Virus record (IMG/VR): IMGVR_UViG_3300037246_002174
Coordinates: 1 to 47,150 of that record
Length of the DNA stretch: 47,150 bases
Direction: 5' to 3' (one strand)
Source: a virus
Of this stretch, positions 1 to 6,929 are shown in pieces. The notes under the pieces are model-generated. The model did not search any database. It saw only the letters and a list, made by a program, of their open reading frames with translations, and was not told the DNA's origin. Both the position numbers and the translations under genes were made by a program. Position 1 is the first letter of the stretch. Each line of letters opens with the position of its first letter.

Positions 1-12
1 ATGCAACCTTAT
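1..12. other. 12-base terminal direct repeat, left copy (putative cos cohesive end)
   Basis: ATGCAACCTTAT is identical to the last 12 bases of the window. Lambda-family (GpA) terminases leave 5' overhangs, 12 bases long in lambda, and filled-in overhangs would give exactly such a repeat. The repeat lies about 100 bases upstream of the small terminase gene once the genome is circularised, as in lambda. The cos reading is inference. Confidence 0.6.
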
Positions 13-137
13 TGCGCTATAAATCAACATCTTAAGCTAAGTACCTTAATGTTTTAATATAAGCATTAACATTAGTATTGACATTATTATATAATTAAAA
101 ATAATATAAACGATGTGAACTTTTATTACAAATCAGT

Positions 138-167
138 TTGTCAATAGTTTAGTTTGTATTATATTTG
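138..167 (+). promoter_or_regulatory. Bacteroidota consensus promoter
   Basis: TTG at 138-140 and TATATTTG at 160-167 are separated by 19 bases, a perfect match to the -33/-7 consensus of the Bacteroidota primary sigma factor. It drives the small gene starting at 196. Confidence 0.75.
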
Positions 168-195
168 CATACACATTAACTAATTCAAAATCAAA

Positions 196-414
196 ATGAC
201 AAAACGAATTATTTATAACCTACCATATATTTATAATCATAATGACAATCAAGAGATAAAGGCAGTCGAAGATGCATTGAAAAGTGTGGGTAGTATAAAC
301 ATGCCTAAAGATTCCACCTTTAAAAGACTAAATCCTATTGGTATTGTAGATATTAGTAAATGTGTGTATTGTGATAGGAATGTATGCATGTGTGGGGCTA
401 ATGACTATAGGTAG
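196..414 (+). CDS. Small Cys-rich protein, 72 aa, unknown function
   Basis: I do not recognise this protein. The C-terminal end carries a tight cysteine cluster (CVYCDRNVCMC), which could bind a metal ion. It is the only gene between the cos end and the first terminator, stands alone on the plus strand, and has its own consensus promoter about 30 bases upstream. The strong promoter next to cos suggests very early expression after injection, but that is inference. Confidence 0.7.
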   Translation: MTKRIIYNLPYIYNHNDNQEIKAVEDALKSVGSINMPKDSTFKRLNPIGIVDISKCVYCDRNVCMCGANDYR

Positions 415-512
415 TATATTAAATTTAAAAGCAAGATGAATCAGAGCTTGCTTTCTATCGCAGCCATTCGCAAACAGCTATTGCAAAGTTAAGAAATTTA
501 TCTTAAAATGCA

Positions 513-536
513 AAAAGCCCCGATTAAAGGGCTTTT
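513..536. terminator. Bidirectional intrinsic terminator
   Basis: AAAAGCCC (513-520) and GGGCTTTT (529-536) form a stem with an 8-base loop. T runs follow on both strands. It separates the plus-strand gene ending at 414 from the minus-strand gene ending at 590. Confidence 0.75.
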
Positions 537-589
537 AGTTGTAAAGCTTTTCGTTACGCAAATATGATTATTACAAGAGTATATAAATA

Positions 590-1030
590 TTAAGTCAGAC
601 CCCATAACCCGCATTTTGAACACATTTTATCTTTTTTATCATTTAGGTTTATAACCCAATCATGGTCACATTTTGACGACTCTATAGTATTGCTACTATC
701 ACAATGAATTCTCACTTGCTGCTCTGCAAAATTGAATAACATTTGTTCAACTACAGCCATTATATAACTATCAAATTTATAACCTGTTTGTTTCAAAAAC
801 TTTTTGGTATCTTCTTTATTTACTAAATTTTCCATATTTTTAAAATTATTTCCCAAAAGAAAGTCATAAATCTTGTCAACATAAGGATCGATGTCGTATT
901 TCCTTTTCTTTTCGGCAAAATACCCAGTTAAATAACCTTTAGGCATTCCTACCTCCCGTTCTATCACGGAAAGTTTAAGTGTCTTATTCTCGCTTAAATA
1001 AGACACTACTTTTTGTTTTTTAGTTTTCAT
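590..1030 (-). CDS. HTH-like / zinc-ribbon-like protein, 146 aa
   Basis: The N-terminal 40 residues look like a winged or simple HTH (a short Ser-Leu-Ser-rich helix pair ending in MPKGYLTGYF). The C-terminus has CDHDW...CSKCG, a likely zinc site. This suggests a DNA-binding regulator, but no family is recognised. It is the last gene of the minus-strand operon 1842-590, which starts from the promoter at 1884-1914. Confidence 0.65.
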   Translation of the reverse strand: MKTKKQKVVSYLSENKTLKLSVIEREVGMPKGYLTGYFAEKKRKYDIDPYVDKIYDFLLGNNFKNMENLVNKEDTKKFLKQTGYKFDSYIMAVVEQMLFNFAEQQVRIHCDSSNTIESSKCDHDWVINLNDKKDKMCSKCGLWGLT

Positions 1031-1036
1031 ATTATA

Positions 1037-1198
1037 TTATCTGTATTTTTCAGTAATTATATTTTGAATATTATCAGCTCTTTTAGACAATAATCTTGAT
1101 TCTTGATTTGCTGAATGTAAACTGCCCATTAATTCTTGAAATTGATTTGAAATCTCAATATATCTTTGTCTTAATTCAAATTGTGTTAAATTTTTCAT
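1037..1198 (-). CDS. Small helical protein, 53 aa
   Basis: Unknown function; the sequence is polar and helical, probably a short coiled coil. An upstream in-frame ATG at 1231 exists, but a UUCG-capped GC hairpin ends right beside it. The ATG at 1198, preceded by an A-rich stretch, is therefore preferred. It lies 6 bases from the next gene in the same operon. Confidence 0.5.
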   Translation of the reverse strand: MKNLTQFELRQRYIEISNQFQELMGSLHSANQESRLLSKRADNIQNIITEKYR

Positions 1199-1231
1199 AA
1201 TAAGTTTTTTAGCATTAATATTAAATTCCAT

Positions 1232-1243
1232 GCCCCGAAGGGC
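1232..1243 (-). other. Tetraloop hairpin (GCCC-TTCG-GGGC on the minus strand)
   Basis: A 4-bp GC stem capped by a stable UUCG loop sits between two genes of the same operon. It has no T tract, so it is probably an mRNA stability or processing element rather than a terminator. Confidence 0.55.
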
Positions 1244-1260
1244 TTTGGTTCGATTAAAAT

Positions 1261-1449
1261 TTATGAAACAATATTTACATCTTCACCTTCAGAAAGAGAT
1301 TCAAGAGCTTCCTCATATTGTTCTTGCGTCATTCTCATTATTACTTGATTCTTTGAACAGTCGGTCACAAAGTTAGGAAATGCATTTAATTTTTGAAATT
1401 CAGCAAAATTTATTTGGTTTGCTTTTTGAAAATTTAAGTTGATTGTCAT
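1261..1449 (-). CDS. Small protein, 62 aa, unknown
   Basis: No family is recognised. It is acidic towards the C-terminus with a single Cys in the middle. It is flanked by tetraloop hairpins on both sides in the 1842-590 operon. The start ATG at 1449 has an A/T-rich leader typical of this genome. Confidence 0.6.
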   Translation of the reverse strand: MTINLNFQKANQINFAEFQKLNAFPNFVTDCSKNQVIMRMTQEQYEEALESLSEGEDVNIVS

Positions 1450-1470
1450 AATGTCTATATTTTAATTAAT

Positions 1471-1484
1471 GGGGCTTTCGCCCC
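1471..1484 (-). other. GNRA tetraloop hairpin (GGGGC-GAAA-GCCCC)
   Basis: On the minus strand this is a 5-bp GC stem with a GAAA loop, placed between the genes starting at 1842 and 1449. No U tract follows. The same hairpin type recurs at 16999-17012 and 14091-14102. Confidence 0.6.
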
Positions 1485-1494
1485 TTTGTTAATT

Positions 1495-1842
1495 TTAGAT
1501 TAAATAATCTTTTTCTAATTCTAAAAATTGAGTATAAGATAAGTTTCTTAATTTTTTATATGTATCTTTTTCAGAATCATATCTTTCTAACATCCAACTC
1601 ATTTTCTTCAACCAATCCTTTGCTTCTTTTAAGTCTTTTTTATATTCAGTATAAAGATATGAAGCGCTTTCACATTCAGAATTTTTACAATGTTTATACT
1701 CATTAAACTTCGATTGAGCTTCTGAAATATCATTTCTATAACGTTCAACTTCTTTTTTAATATTAGAATAAAAATCGTTCATGTTTGAAATAAATAGGTC
1801 TGTATTTCCGTACTGGCTGTTGTATAATGATAATTTTGTCAT
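1495..1842 (-). CDS. Coiled-coil protein, 115 aa, first gene of operon
   Basis: A Lys/Glu-rich protein with long predicted helices and no recognised domain. It is the first gene after the consensus promoter at 1884-1914, with a leader of about 35 bases. With the promoter facing away from the replication region, the operon 1842-590 is a candidate immediate-early unit (inference). Confidence 0.65.
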   Translation of the reverse strand: MTKLSLYNSQYGNTDLFISNMNDFYSNIKKEVERYRNDISEAQSKFNEYKHCKNSECESASYLYTEYKKDLKEAKDWLKKMSWMLERYDSEKDTYKKLRNLSYTQFLELEKDYLI

Positions 1843-1883
1843 ATTTTCTAATTTTTAAGAGTTATTGTTTCAGTTTGTTAATA

Positions 1884-1914
1884 CAAAGATACACAAAAAA
1901 ATGTACCATACAAA
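1884..1914 (-). promoter_or_regulatory. Consensus promoter for operon 1842-590
   Basis: CAAAGATA (1884-1891) and CAAA (1911-1914) on the plus strand are separated by 19 bases. On the minus strand this reads TTG-N19-TATCTTTG, a perfect consensus. Confidence 0.75.
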
Positions 1915-1964
1915 TTAAAATGTACTTCTTAACGTTTTCTTAACATTAGAATTTTGAGCATAAA

Positions 1965-1996
1965 AAAAGCCCTCTGATTAATTTCAAAGGGCTTTT
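1965..1996. terminator. Intrinsic terminator
   Basis: AAAAGCCCT (1965-1973) pairs with AGGGCTTTT (1988-1996). It lies 40 bases past the end of the secreted-protein gene at 2036 and ends its transcript. Confidence 0.75.
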
Positions 1997-2035
1997 GTAA
2001 TTTTGTGGTACTTAATGCCACTTATTTTCTTGTGA

Positions 2036-2479
2036 TTATTTGTTAGTCTTGTCGGTTAAAAGCTTTTTAGACTTGCTCTTACTTAAATTAGGGTATAATG
2101 TAAGGTTATATTTGTTTTCAGTCAAAGCACCAGTAGATAGCCTGTTTTCTGAATAATCAAATTCTGCATCATTGGCACCAACTTTATAAATTAATCGATT
2201 ATCAAAGTAACTATTTTCTTTATATCCTATATAGTTTTCTTTGTAAACTTTACTTTTATTTTTATAAATATATGAAATGTTAGAAACATTTTTACAATGC
2301 TCATTGAGCACCTCACCTTCCGTTCTTTTCGGGGTTTCCAGTTCAGTAAAATTGATTGTTGCAGTTTCCACATCAACGGTTAAAACAATTTGCTCAGAGG
2401 TTTCAATCTCTGGCGGGTCAACATTTGCCAATCCCAACAAAGGAAGGAATAAGCAAAAGAATAAAATAATCTTTCTCAT
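2036..2479 (-). CDS. Secreted protein with Sec signal peptide, 147 aa
   Basis: Residues 1-18 form a clear signal peptide (MRKIILFFCLFLPLLGLAN), probably cleaved after LGLA. The mature part is polar and ends in a very basic Ser/Lys tail. A phage protein exported to the periplasm could act in superinfection exclusion, lysis or host modification; the sequence does not decide. It is monocistronic, with its own promoter (2529-2560) and terminator (1965-1996), a typical moron arrangement. Confidence 0.7.
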   Translation of the reverse strand: MRKIILFFCLFLPLLGLANVDPPEIETSEQIVLTVDVETATINFTELETPKRTEGEVLNEHCKNVSNISYIYKNKSKVYKENYIGYKENSYFDNRLIYKVGANDAEFDYSENRLSTGALTENKYNLTLYPNLSKSKSKKLLTDKTNK

Positions 2480-2528
2480 ATGAAAAAATGATTTATTATT
2501 AAGGAAAACAGTCCTTATCTGTTATTTG

Positions 2529-2560
2529 CAAATTTATGCAATTAAATCTTAAAATCCAAA
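2529..2560 (-). promoter_or_regulatory. Promoter for the secreted-protein gene
   Basis: CAAATTTA (2529-2536) and CAAA (2557-2560) are separated by 20 bases, a minus-strand TTTG-N20-TAAATTTG promoter. Confidence 0.6.
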
Positions 2561-2596
2561 TTAATTTGAAAGCTGCTATTTTATTTAACCTTACAA

Positions 2597-2655
2597 AGCA
2601 TTTCCCCTTGCAAGCCATTATCCAACAACACACGGTTGTTTTCGAAAGGGCTTTT
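2597..2655 (-). other. Structured region downstream of the tRNA-like element
   Basis: Nested inverted repeats are visible: AAGCC pairs with GGCTT at the outside, and AACAAC with GTTGTT inside. With the T-rich flank it may be a terminator or the 3' part of a small RNA that starts upstream. No ORF of note is present here. Confidence 0.35.
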
Positions 2656-2713
2656 CTTTATTCAATTAAATAACGTCAAACACAGCTCTCTTCTTTCTCT
2701 ACTTGTATGGTTG

Positions 2714-2809
2714 TACTTCAGAAAGGAATCGAACCTCCGACCTGCTGTGTATTGTAAAGATTAATTACGCCTTTACAACAAAACCGCTCTACCATTGAGC
2801 TACCAAAGC
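2714..2809 (-). tRNA. Degenerate tRNA-like element with hairpin insertion in the anticodon arm
   Basis: The 5' end (GCTTTGG, then TA, GCTC...GAGC D stem) and the T arm (GGAGG-TTCGATT-CCTTT) are good tRNA features. The acceptor stem closes mostly by wobble pairs with CTGAAGT, and no CCA is encoded. The stretch between D and T stems is 47 bases instead of about 23. It holds a perfect 8-bp hairpin (2752-2759 with 2771-2778, 11-base loop). A canonical anticodon stem is only 4/5 paired if that hairpin is treated as an insert. It is either a decayed tRNA or an unusual tRNA-like RNA. No anticodon is assigned. Confidence 0.45.
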
Positions 2810-2817
2810 TTTAAAAA

Positions 2818-2925
2818 TCACTTTGTGGATTTAATTACAATCCATCCTTTTTTTGTCCTAAAAACTGTATTTTTAGTTAAATCAACTAATACAGATTCGC
2901 CGTCTATTAAAAATACTTTTTTCAT
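2818..2925 (-). CDS. Microprotein, 35 aa
   Basis: The ATG at 2925 is preceded by an A-rich leader (TTAAAGTAAAATT). The product begins MKKVFLIDGESVLVDL and looks like a compact beta-strand protein. It ends 9 bases before the tRNA-like element and is probably co-transcribed with it from the promoter at 3087-3117. Confidence 0.5.
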   Translation of the reverse strand: MKKVFLIDGESVLVDLTKNTVFRTKKGWIVIKSTK

Positions 2926-2950
2926 AATTTTACTTTAATTGTTAATAATA

Positions 2951-2994
2951 TTGGACGTAATTTAATGTTTCTCACGCAAGAAAATTACGTCCAA
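2951..2994. repeat. 13-bp perfect inverted repeat
   Basis: TTGGACGTAATTT (2951-2963) and AAATTACGTCCAA (2982-2994) enclose an 18-base loop. No T tract follows. It sits in the leader of the 35-aa ORF and tRNA-like element, so it could be a regulatory RNA hairpin or a protein-binding dyad. Confidence 0.6.
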
Positions 2995-3086
2995 CAACAA
3001 TATTTTTAAAATGTTTTTTAAGCACCATTTACATAATAGATGCCCTTCCCTTTGTGTATCTTCGCTTAATTGCTAATATCATGTTA

Positions 3087-3117
3087 CAAATTTACGAAAC
3101 TTAAATTTAACAAGCAA
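3087..3117 (-). promoter_or_regulatory. Promoter for the 2925 ORF / tRNA-like unit
   Basis: CAAATTTA (3087-3094) and CAA (3115-3117) are 20 bases apart, matching the minus-strand consensus. Transcription would run through the inverted repeat, the 35-aa ORF and the tRNA-like element. Confidence 0.55.
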
Positions 3118-3148
3118 AAGTAAATTTGTGTTACAAAACAGGTTTTAG

Positions 3149-3337
3149 TTAATTTCCATACTCATTGGCAGAGGTATACCAAACATCCTCTATTAGAGAA
3201 ATAGCTTTATCTTCATCAACACCTAATGCAATCAATTCATTTGCTACATTCGTGATTTTATCTTTAGATTCAGACTTGAAAAAACCACCCTCACCACCTA
3301 TTTGTTCAATCTTTTCTTCTAATGTCAATTCTCCCAT
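3149..3337 (-). CDS. Small acidic protein, 62 aa
   Basis: Unknown function. It has a helical start, then a Gly-rich turn (GGEGGFF), then helices resembling a UBA-like ALGVDEDKAISLIEDV segment. It is separated from the upstream gene by 120 bases containing the 3366-3389 hairpin. Confidence 0.6.
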   Translation of the reverse strand: MGELTLEEKIEQIGGEGGFFKSESKDKITNVANELIALGVDEDKAISLIEDVWYTSANEYGN

Positions 3338-3365
3338 AATTATATATTTTAAAATTAATTCACTT

Positions 3366-3389
3366 GGTCACCTTACTGATAAGGTGACC
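3366..3389. repeat. 10-bp perfect hairpin
   Basis: GGTCACCTTA (3366-3375) and TAAGGTGACC (3380-3389) are exact complements around a 4-base loop. No T tract follows on either strand, so it is more likely an operator or RNA structure than a terminator. Confidence 0.6.
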
Positions 3390-3460
3390 ATAATACAATC
3401 GTGACTAGTCCATCTTAGTAGACGGTTGGAACTCAAAAGAGCCGATTGCTTGTTTGAAAA

Positions 3461-3679
3461 CTATCTTTTAGTTTTTTTTCGCTTTTTTTTCTTTGGAATT
3501 AAATTACTAGGTGAAGTTCTTGATTTGTTAACTCTTTTATTTTTATCAATATAATAAGGGTTTTTAACTTCGATTTTTTCACCTTTGCCGTTTGTTTTCC
3601 AAATAGTTTTAGGATTATTGTTTCTGGTTTCGAAACTTTCAATTTCTTTCAATGGTTGAAATTCTTCTGGTTCTGTCAT
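3461..3679 (-). CDS. Very basic protein, 72 aa
   Basis: The protein ends in a Lys/Arg-rich tail (PKKKKRKKTKR), suggesting nucleic-acid binding. No domain is recognised. It is followed in the operon by the 62-aa gene and preceded by a 31-aa membrane microprotein. Confidence 0.55.
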   Translation of the reverse strand: MTEPEEFQPLKEIESFETRNNNPKTIWKTNGKGEKIEVKNPYYIDKNKRVNKSRTSPSNLIPKKKKRKKTKR

Positions 3680-3684
3680 AATTT

Positions 3685-3780
3685 TTATTTATCAAATCGT
3701 TTATAAATACTCATTGCCAACAGCGACAAAGCGCAAAACGTGGCAACGATGCAAAAGAAAATGAATGTAGTATCTTCCAT
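3685..3780 (-). CDS. Single-TM microprotein, 31 aa
   Basis: MEDTTFIFFCIVATFCALSL and the residues after it form one hydrophobic helix followed by a short basic end (YKRFDK), the pattern of an inner-membrane microprotein. It lies between the genes ending at 3799 and starting at 3679 with tight spacing. Confidence 0.5.
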   Translation of the reverse strand: MEDTTFIFFCIVATFCALSLLAMSIYKRFDK

Positions 3781-3798
3781 AATTTTATTGTTGTTTGA

Positions 3799-4038
3799 TT
3801 ATTCAAAGCCTTGAAAAATTACTTTTTTTCTTTTAAAACTTCCTTTTTTCAATCTATACATTGTATTGCAAGTTTCTGCAAATCCAGTAACAAAGTCAAC
3901 AGATAGTAATTTACTAATTCTAACTGGTTTTCCTTCTGCATACTGATTACTAATACCAATAAGGAAGCAATTATCACCTTGTCTGTCTATATACCATTCA
4001 TAAATATTTAATTCTGGCTTATTGTTTTCGTTTTCCAT
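3799..4038 (-). CDS. Conserved-looking phage protein, 79 aa
   Basis: No named family. The body is beta-rich (EWYIDRQGDNCFLIGIS...) with a basic C-terminus. It is the first gene after the promoter at 4060-4090, with a leader of about 15 bases. Confidence 0.6.
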   Translation of the reverse strand: MENENNKPELNIYEWYIDRQGDNCFLIGISNQYAEGKPVRISKLLSVDFVTGFAETCNTMYRLKKGSFKRKKVIFQGFE

Positions 4039-4059
4039 AATAACAATTTAAATTCAACA

Positions 4060-4090
4060 CAAAAATAGTTTATTTCAAATTAAGAATCAA
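4060..4090 (-). promoter_or_regulatory. Promoter for operon starting at 4038
   Basis: CAAAAATA (4060-4067), 20 bases, then CAA (4088-4090): a minus-strand TTG-N20-TATTTTTG promoter. Confidence 0.55.
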
Positions 4091-4116
4091 AACTAAGCGT
4101 GTGTTAGATAACATGT

Positions 4117-4422
4117 TTAGAGTTTGTTTACATTTTCTTTCAAAAGTGCTAAAGCCTCATTAAATGATTTTTTGTTTTCTTCTTGAAAATCAAATGCATC
4201 AAATTCACTTGCGGTTAAGTAATCAAACTTTCTATCAAAATTTACTATATTAGTTTCAAGCCTTTTTACACTTATTCTAGTATATTTATTTTCTGTAATT
4301 CTTGTAAATTCAGTATGCGCCATTTCTATAGAATCTTCAACTAACTCCTCTACTATGTAAAAAGGAAATTCAATTTCAATTTCCTCAAAACTTATTTCTT
4401 TTTTTTCTAATTTTACTTTCAT
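4117..4422 (-). CDS. Acidic protein, 101 aa, unknown
   Basis: Glu-rich with alternating strands and helices and no recognised motif. It ends just upstream of the promoter for the next operon. A weak hairpin (TCCC/GGGA) precedes its start. Confidence 0.6.
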   Translation of the reverse strand: MKVKLEKKEISFEEIEIEFPFYIVEELVEDSIEMAHTEFTRITENKYTRISVKRLETNIVNFDRKFDYLTASEFDAFDFQEENKKSFNEALALLKENVNKL

Positions 4423-4555
4423 ATCTTATATTTTACAACCATTTTCCCGACATTGGGAGTTTGGTTTTAGTTTAAAATTCTTATTTGATACTTATTTAAC
4501 TACACAATCAAACTAAACATAATCATCTGATTTTTAGAACTTTCTTATTTGATTG

Positions 4556-4930
4556 TTATTTGATGAATGTTTTATAATCTCTTCTTGTAATTTTGGTTTT
4601 TGATTTCTTGGCCATTCCAATTTTCAAAGGAACTTTTCTTTCAATATGCTTATTTATATCTTTTCTTATTGAAAATTCAAAATCATTAAAACTAATATCT
4701 TTGATTATTAATTTATGCATTTCTTGAAAATTTGGTTGCTCTGGAATTGGTTTTTCCTGTGGAATACCATGTAACATAATTTCTTTTGATGCCATTTCTA
4801 GTTGCTTAAAAAGACCACGGTCGACACCCTTGTGACAACCAACAACCAAAATTACCTTGCTATTGGATCCCTGAATTTTATATGATTCACAAATCAACTT
4901 GGCCTCTTCGTATTCTTCTTTAGTTGTCAT
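4556..4930 (-). CDS. Unknown protein, 124 aa
   Basis: The segment KVILVVGCHKGVDRG resembles a nucleotide-binding beta-strand and loop, but no full Walker motif is present. The C-terminus is strongly basic. It is located directly after the replication genes in the same direction, so it may be an accessory to replication (inference). Confidence 0.55.
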   Translation of the reverse strand: MTTKEEYEEAKLICESYKIQGSNSKVILVVGCHKGVDRGLFKQLEMASKEIMLHGIPQEKPIPEQPNFQEMHKLIIKDISFNDFEFSIRKDINKHIERKVPLKIGMAKKSKTKITRRDYKTFIK

Positions 4931-4975
4931 GATTTTATTTAAAGTTTTTATTTAATTTCGACTTTATTTTCGCCT

Positions 4976-5467
4976 TTATTTATTCCAAAGTTGTAAATTA
5001 TAATTATCAATATCAGCGATTAGTGCAAAAAGAGGCTTAGTAGCTTCGCCAATCCTTACTGATTTATACTGCTCGAATGCCTTTGCGTTAGTCTCAGTCA
5101 TTTTAAGCATATCGTTGTAAGAATACAACTTTACTCTCTTGTCGTAGCTTAAGAATTGAGCTATAGTAGGGCTAGGATATACGCAATTGTCAATAACATG
5201 ATTAATTGAGGCTTTCAATCTTTCATCCGTAAATTGATTGTCTTTTATTCTATCCGCAAAAACATCAAAAAACGGTAACGGCAAAGATGGAAATGCTCCT
5301 CTTATTTTCATGGCGCTTTCTGCTATTACTTGTTTTGTCAACTGTCCAGAATAAACAGACATTTCAAAACAATCTTCTTTTCTTTTAATCGAAGTGCTTT
5401 GAGAGGACTTGCTTAAGTTCATCTGCTGTGCAGGCTTCTTTGGTAATAGGTCTTTTATATGTTCCAT
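4976..5467 (-). CDS. Replication-associated protein, 163 aa, overlapping the DUF4373 gene
   Basis: The protein lies downstream of the replication initiator-like gene, and its central part (INHVIDNCVYPSPTIAQFLS) is of a type I associate with replication partners in Bacteroidota prophages. The ATG at 5467 gives an 83-base overlap with the upstream gene. An internal ATG at 5362 (MSVYSGQL) would remove the overlap. The first start has the better A-rich leader, so it is given, with doubt. A helicase-loader role is possible but unproven. Confidence 0.6.
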   Translation of the reverse strand: MEHIKDLLPKKPAQQMNLSKSSQSTSIKRKEDCFEMSVYSGQLTKQVIAESAMKIRGAFPSLPLPFFDVFADRIKDNQFTDERLKASINHVIDNCVYPSPTIAQFLSYDKRVKLYSYNDMLKMTETNAKAFEQYKSVRIGEATKPLFALIADIDNYNLQLWNK

Positions 5468-6212
5468 TTGTTTTATTTTTTATTTTTGCATCCATTAATA
5501 ATCTATCAAACTTTTCGCGCAACTTTTGAGTTGACATAATATTTTTTTTCCAAAAATCATCACTATTTAGAAATTTCCAAACCGTCCTTAAATCATCAGT
5601 AGAATATTTATCATTTTCTAAAAGAAGTCTAATAGGATCTATCCATTTACCAGTTGCTTTTTCTATTCTCGTAGTTGATATATTATTTTCTGTTAGATTT
5701 TTTTTAAATAATTCATAAAAAGAAATAGCATATTCTAAATATTCTGAATTATCTACATCTTCATTTTTTAATGAAGATAAAAGCGAAGTCTTATATATAT
5801 TATTTACTTTACTTTTATTATCTTTTATTATATTAGAGGTGTTACGTACATGTTCGTTACACGTTACATTTTCTTTAACTTCTTTATTAGCACGCCATTC
5901 AGAAATTCTTTTTCTGTTTTTTTCTTTCTTTTCTTGATAGTTTTCGGTATTTTTTAGTATATTTTCACTGAAAACTCCTCCGTTTACTAGTGAAAGTATC
6001 TCTATTTTATACATAAAACTCAACTGTTTTTGCAGCCTTTTTTTTATATTTAGCTGTTTTTTGAGCACAATTTCAAGTACTGGTTTTTCTTGAGCGGCTA
6101 ATTTTTCTAAAATTACATAGTATAATCCAACCGCTTCAAATCCAAATTCAATATGAAGTAATGTAATTTTGTCATCACTAAAAGAATTCGTGTAATGCAA
6201 AAAATATTTCAT
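5385..6212 (-). CDS. Replication initiator-like protein with N-terminal DUF4373 (Lin1244/Lin1753-type) domain, 275 aa
   Basis: Residues 1-90 (YFLHYTNSFSDDKITLLHIE...GLYYVILEKL) match the DUF4373 domain found at the start of many phage DnaD-like replication proteins. A lysine-rich linker follows. Residues 150-275 form a helical domain containing FWKKNIMSTQKLREKF, typical of phage replication proteins. It presumably binds the phage origin and recruits host helicase. The RHH gene lies 3 bases upstream and the 163-aa partner overlaps its end. Confidence 0.75.
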   Translation of the reverse strand: MKYFLHYTNSFSDDKITLLHIEFGFEAVGLYYVILEKLAAQEKPVLEIVLKKQLNIKKRLQKQLSFMYKIEILSLVNGGVFSENILKNTENYQEKKEKNRKRISEWRANKEVKENVTCNEHVRNTSNIIKDNKSKVNNIYKTSLLSSLKNEDVDNSEYLEYAISFYELFKKNLTENNISTTRIEKATGKWIDPIRLLLENDKYSTDDLRTVWKFLNSDDFWKKNIMSTQKLREKFDRLLMDAKIKNKTNGTYKRPITKEACTADELKQVLSKHFD

Positions 6213-6215
6213 ACT

Positions 6216-6389
6216 TTAATCTTTATTATAAGCGTTACACACCTCTTGAGGGCTTGGTTTGTCCTGAACTGAATCAGTTAACACCTTTTCAAGATAAACT
6301 TTTATTGAAAGTCTATTTTTTACAGCTTCTAATTCTAATTTTGCCAGAATATTATCGGGCAGATCAATTGATTTTCTTTTTAATTCCAT
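6216..6389 (-). CDS. Ribbon-helix-helix protein, 57 aa
   Basis: The sequence RKSIDLPDNILAKLELEA and the residues after it fit the beta-strand plus two-helix pattern of CopG/Arc-type DNA-binding proteins. The start ATG at 6389 is 2 bases from the end of the upstream gene, and the stop is 3 bases before the replication initiator. It is likely a regulator of the replication module or its origin. Confidence 0.65.
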   Translation of the reverse strand: MELKRKSIDLPDNILAKLELEAVKNRLSIKVYLEKVLTDSVQDKPSPQEVCNAYNKD

Positions 6390-6391
6390 TA

Positions 6392-6820
6392 TTATTGTTT
6401 TTTGTCAATTAATACAACAGTTTGTTTATTAGAATTATTATTTACATTTAAATAACACTTAATGTTCCATTTATGATTAGCTGAAGGAAGTGGGAATTTC
6501 AAAAAGTCATAATCAACTGAATTATTTGTATCTGATATGAAATGATTATCTATAGACACACCACAATTCATCCATCCTTTAGGGATTACAACGCTTATTG
6601 TTTTGAACTTTTTTTTATTTTTCAAAAAACTTATAAATCTTACTAATCTTACTTTTAATTCTTTAAATATATTTTTCATTGTATAATGATACTCTGTGAT
6701 TTCAGTCATGCAATGATATCTTACTTCACACAATTTCCAACCATCAAGACCTAATTTATTTATATCTTGCAAATTTGGCTCTGTATTCTTGCCTTTTACT
6801 TCAATTATTGATCTAATCAT
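6392..6820 (-). CDS. Unknown protein with DUF4177-like N-terminus, 142 aa
   Basis: Residues 18-33 (DINKLGLDGWKLCEVR) resemble the GxxGWELV segment of DUF4177-type small proteins. The rest is not recognised. It leads the replication operon from the promoter at 6900-6929, whose transcript first meets a terminator-like hairpin. Confidence 0.55.
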   Translation of the reverse strand: MIRSIIEVKGKNTEPNLQDINKLGLDGWKLCEVRYHCMTEITEYHYTMKNIFKELKVRLVRFISFLKNKKKFKTISVVIPKGWMNCGVSIDNHFISDTNNSVDYDFLKFPLPSANHKWNIKCYLNVNNNSNKQTVVLIDKKQ

Positions 6821-6866
6821 AATATAATAATATTAATTGTAAAATAATACTAACTACCTAAAACAA

Positions 6867-6888
6867 AAGCCCTTAACTTTTAGGGCTT
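6867..6888 (-). terminator. Terminator-like hairpin inside a leader
   Basis: AAGCCCT (6867-6873) pairs with AGGGCTT (6882-6888) and is followed on the minus strand by TTTTGTTTT. It lies downstream of the 6900-6929 promoter and upstream of the gene starting at 6820, so it can act as an attenuator as well as ending the 7511-6918 transcript. Confidence 0.65.
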
Positions 6889-6899
6889 GATTTGTATTG

Positions 6900-6929
6900 C
6901 AAAGATAGTTATTTAATTTAAAAATTCAA
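6900..6929 (-). promoter_or_regulatory. Consensus promoter upstream of the replication operon
   Basis: CAAAGATA (6900-6907), 19 bases, CAA (6927-6929). It overlaps the 3' end of the gene 6918-7511. Confidence 0.65.

Noticed and set aside
436-492. 18-codon plus-strand frame after the first gene
   Set aside because: Too short, no own leader signals and just before a terminator; more likely untranslated.
4859-4890. Possible P-loop in the 124-aa protein (VILVVGCHKGVDRG)
   Set aside because: The GxxxxGK[ST] pattern is not met, so no ATPase call is made.
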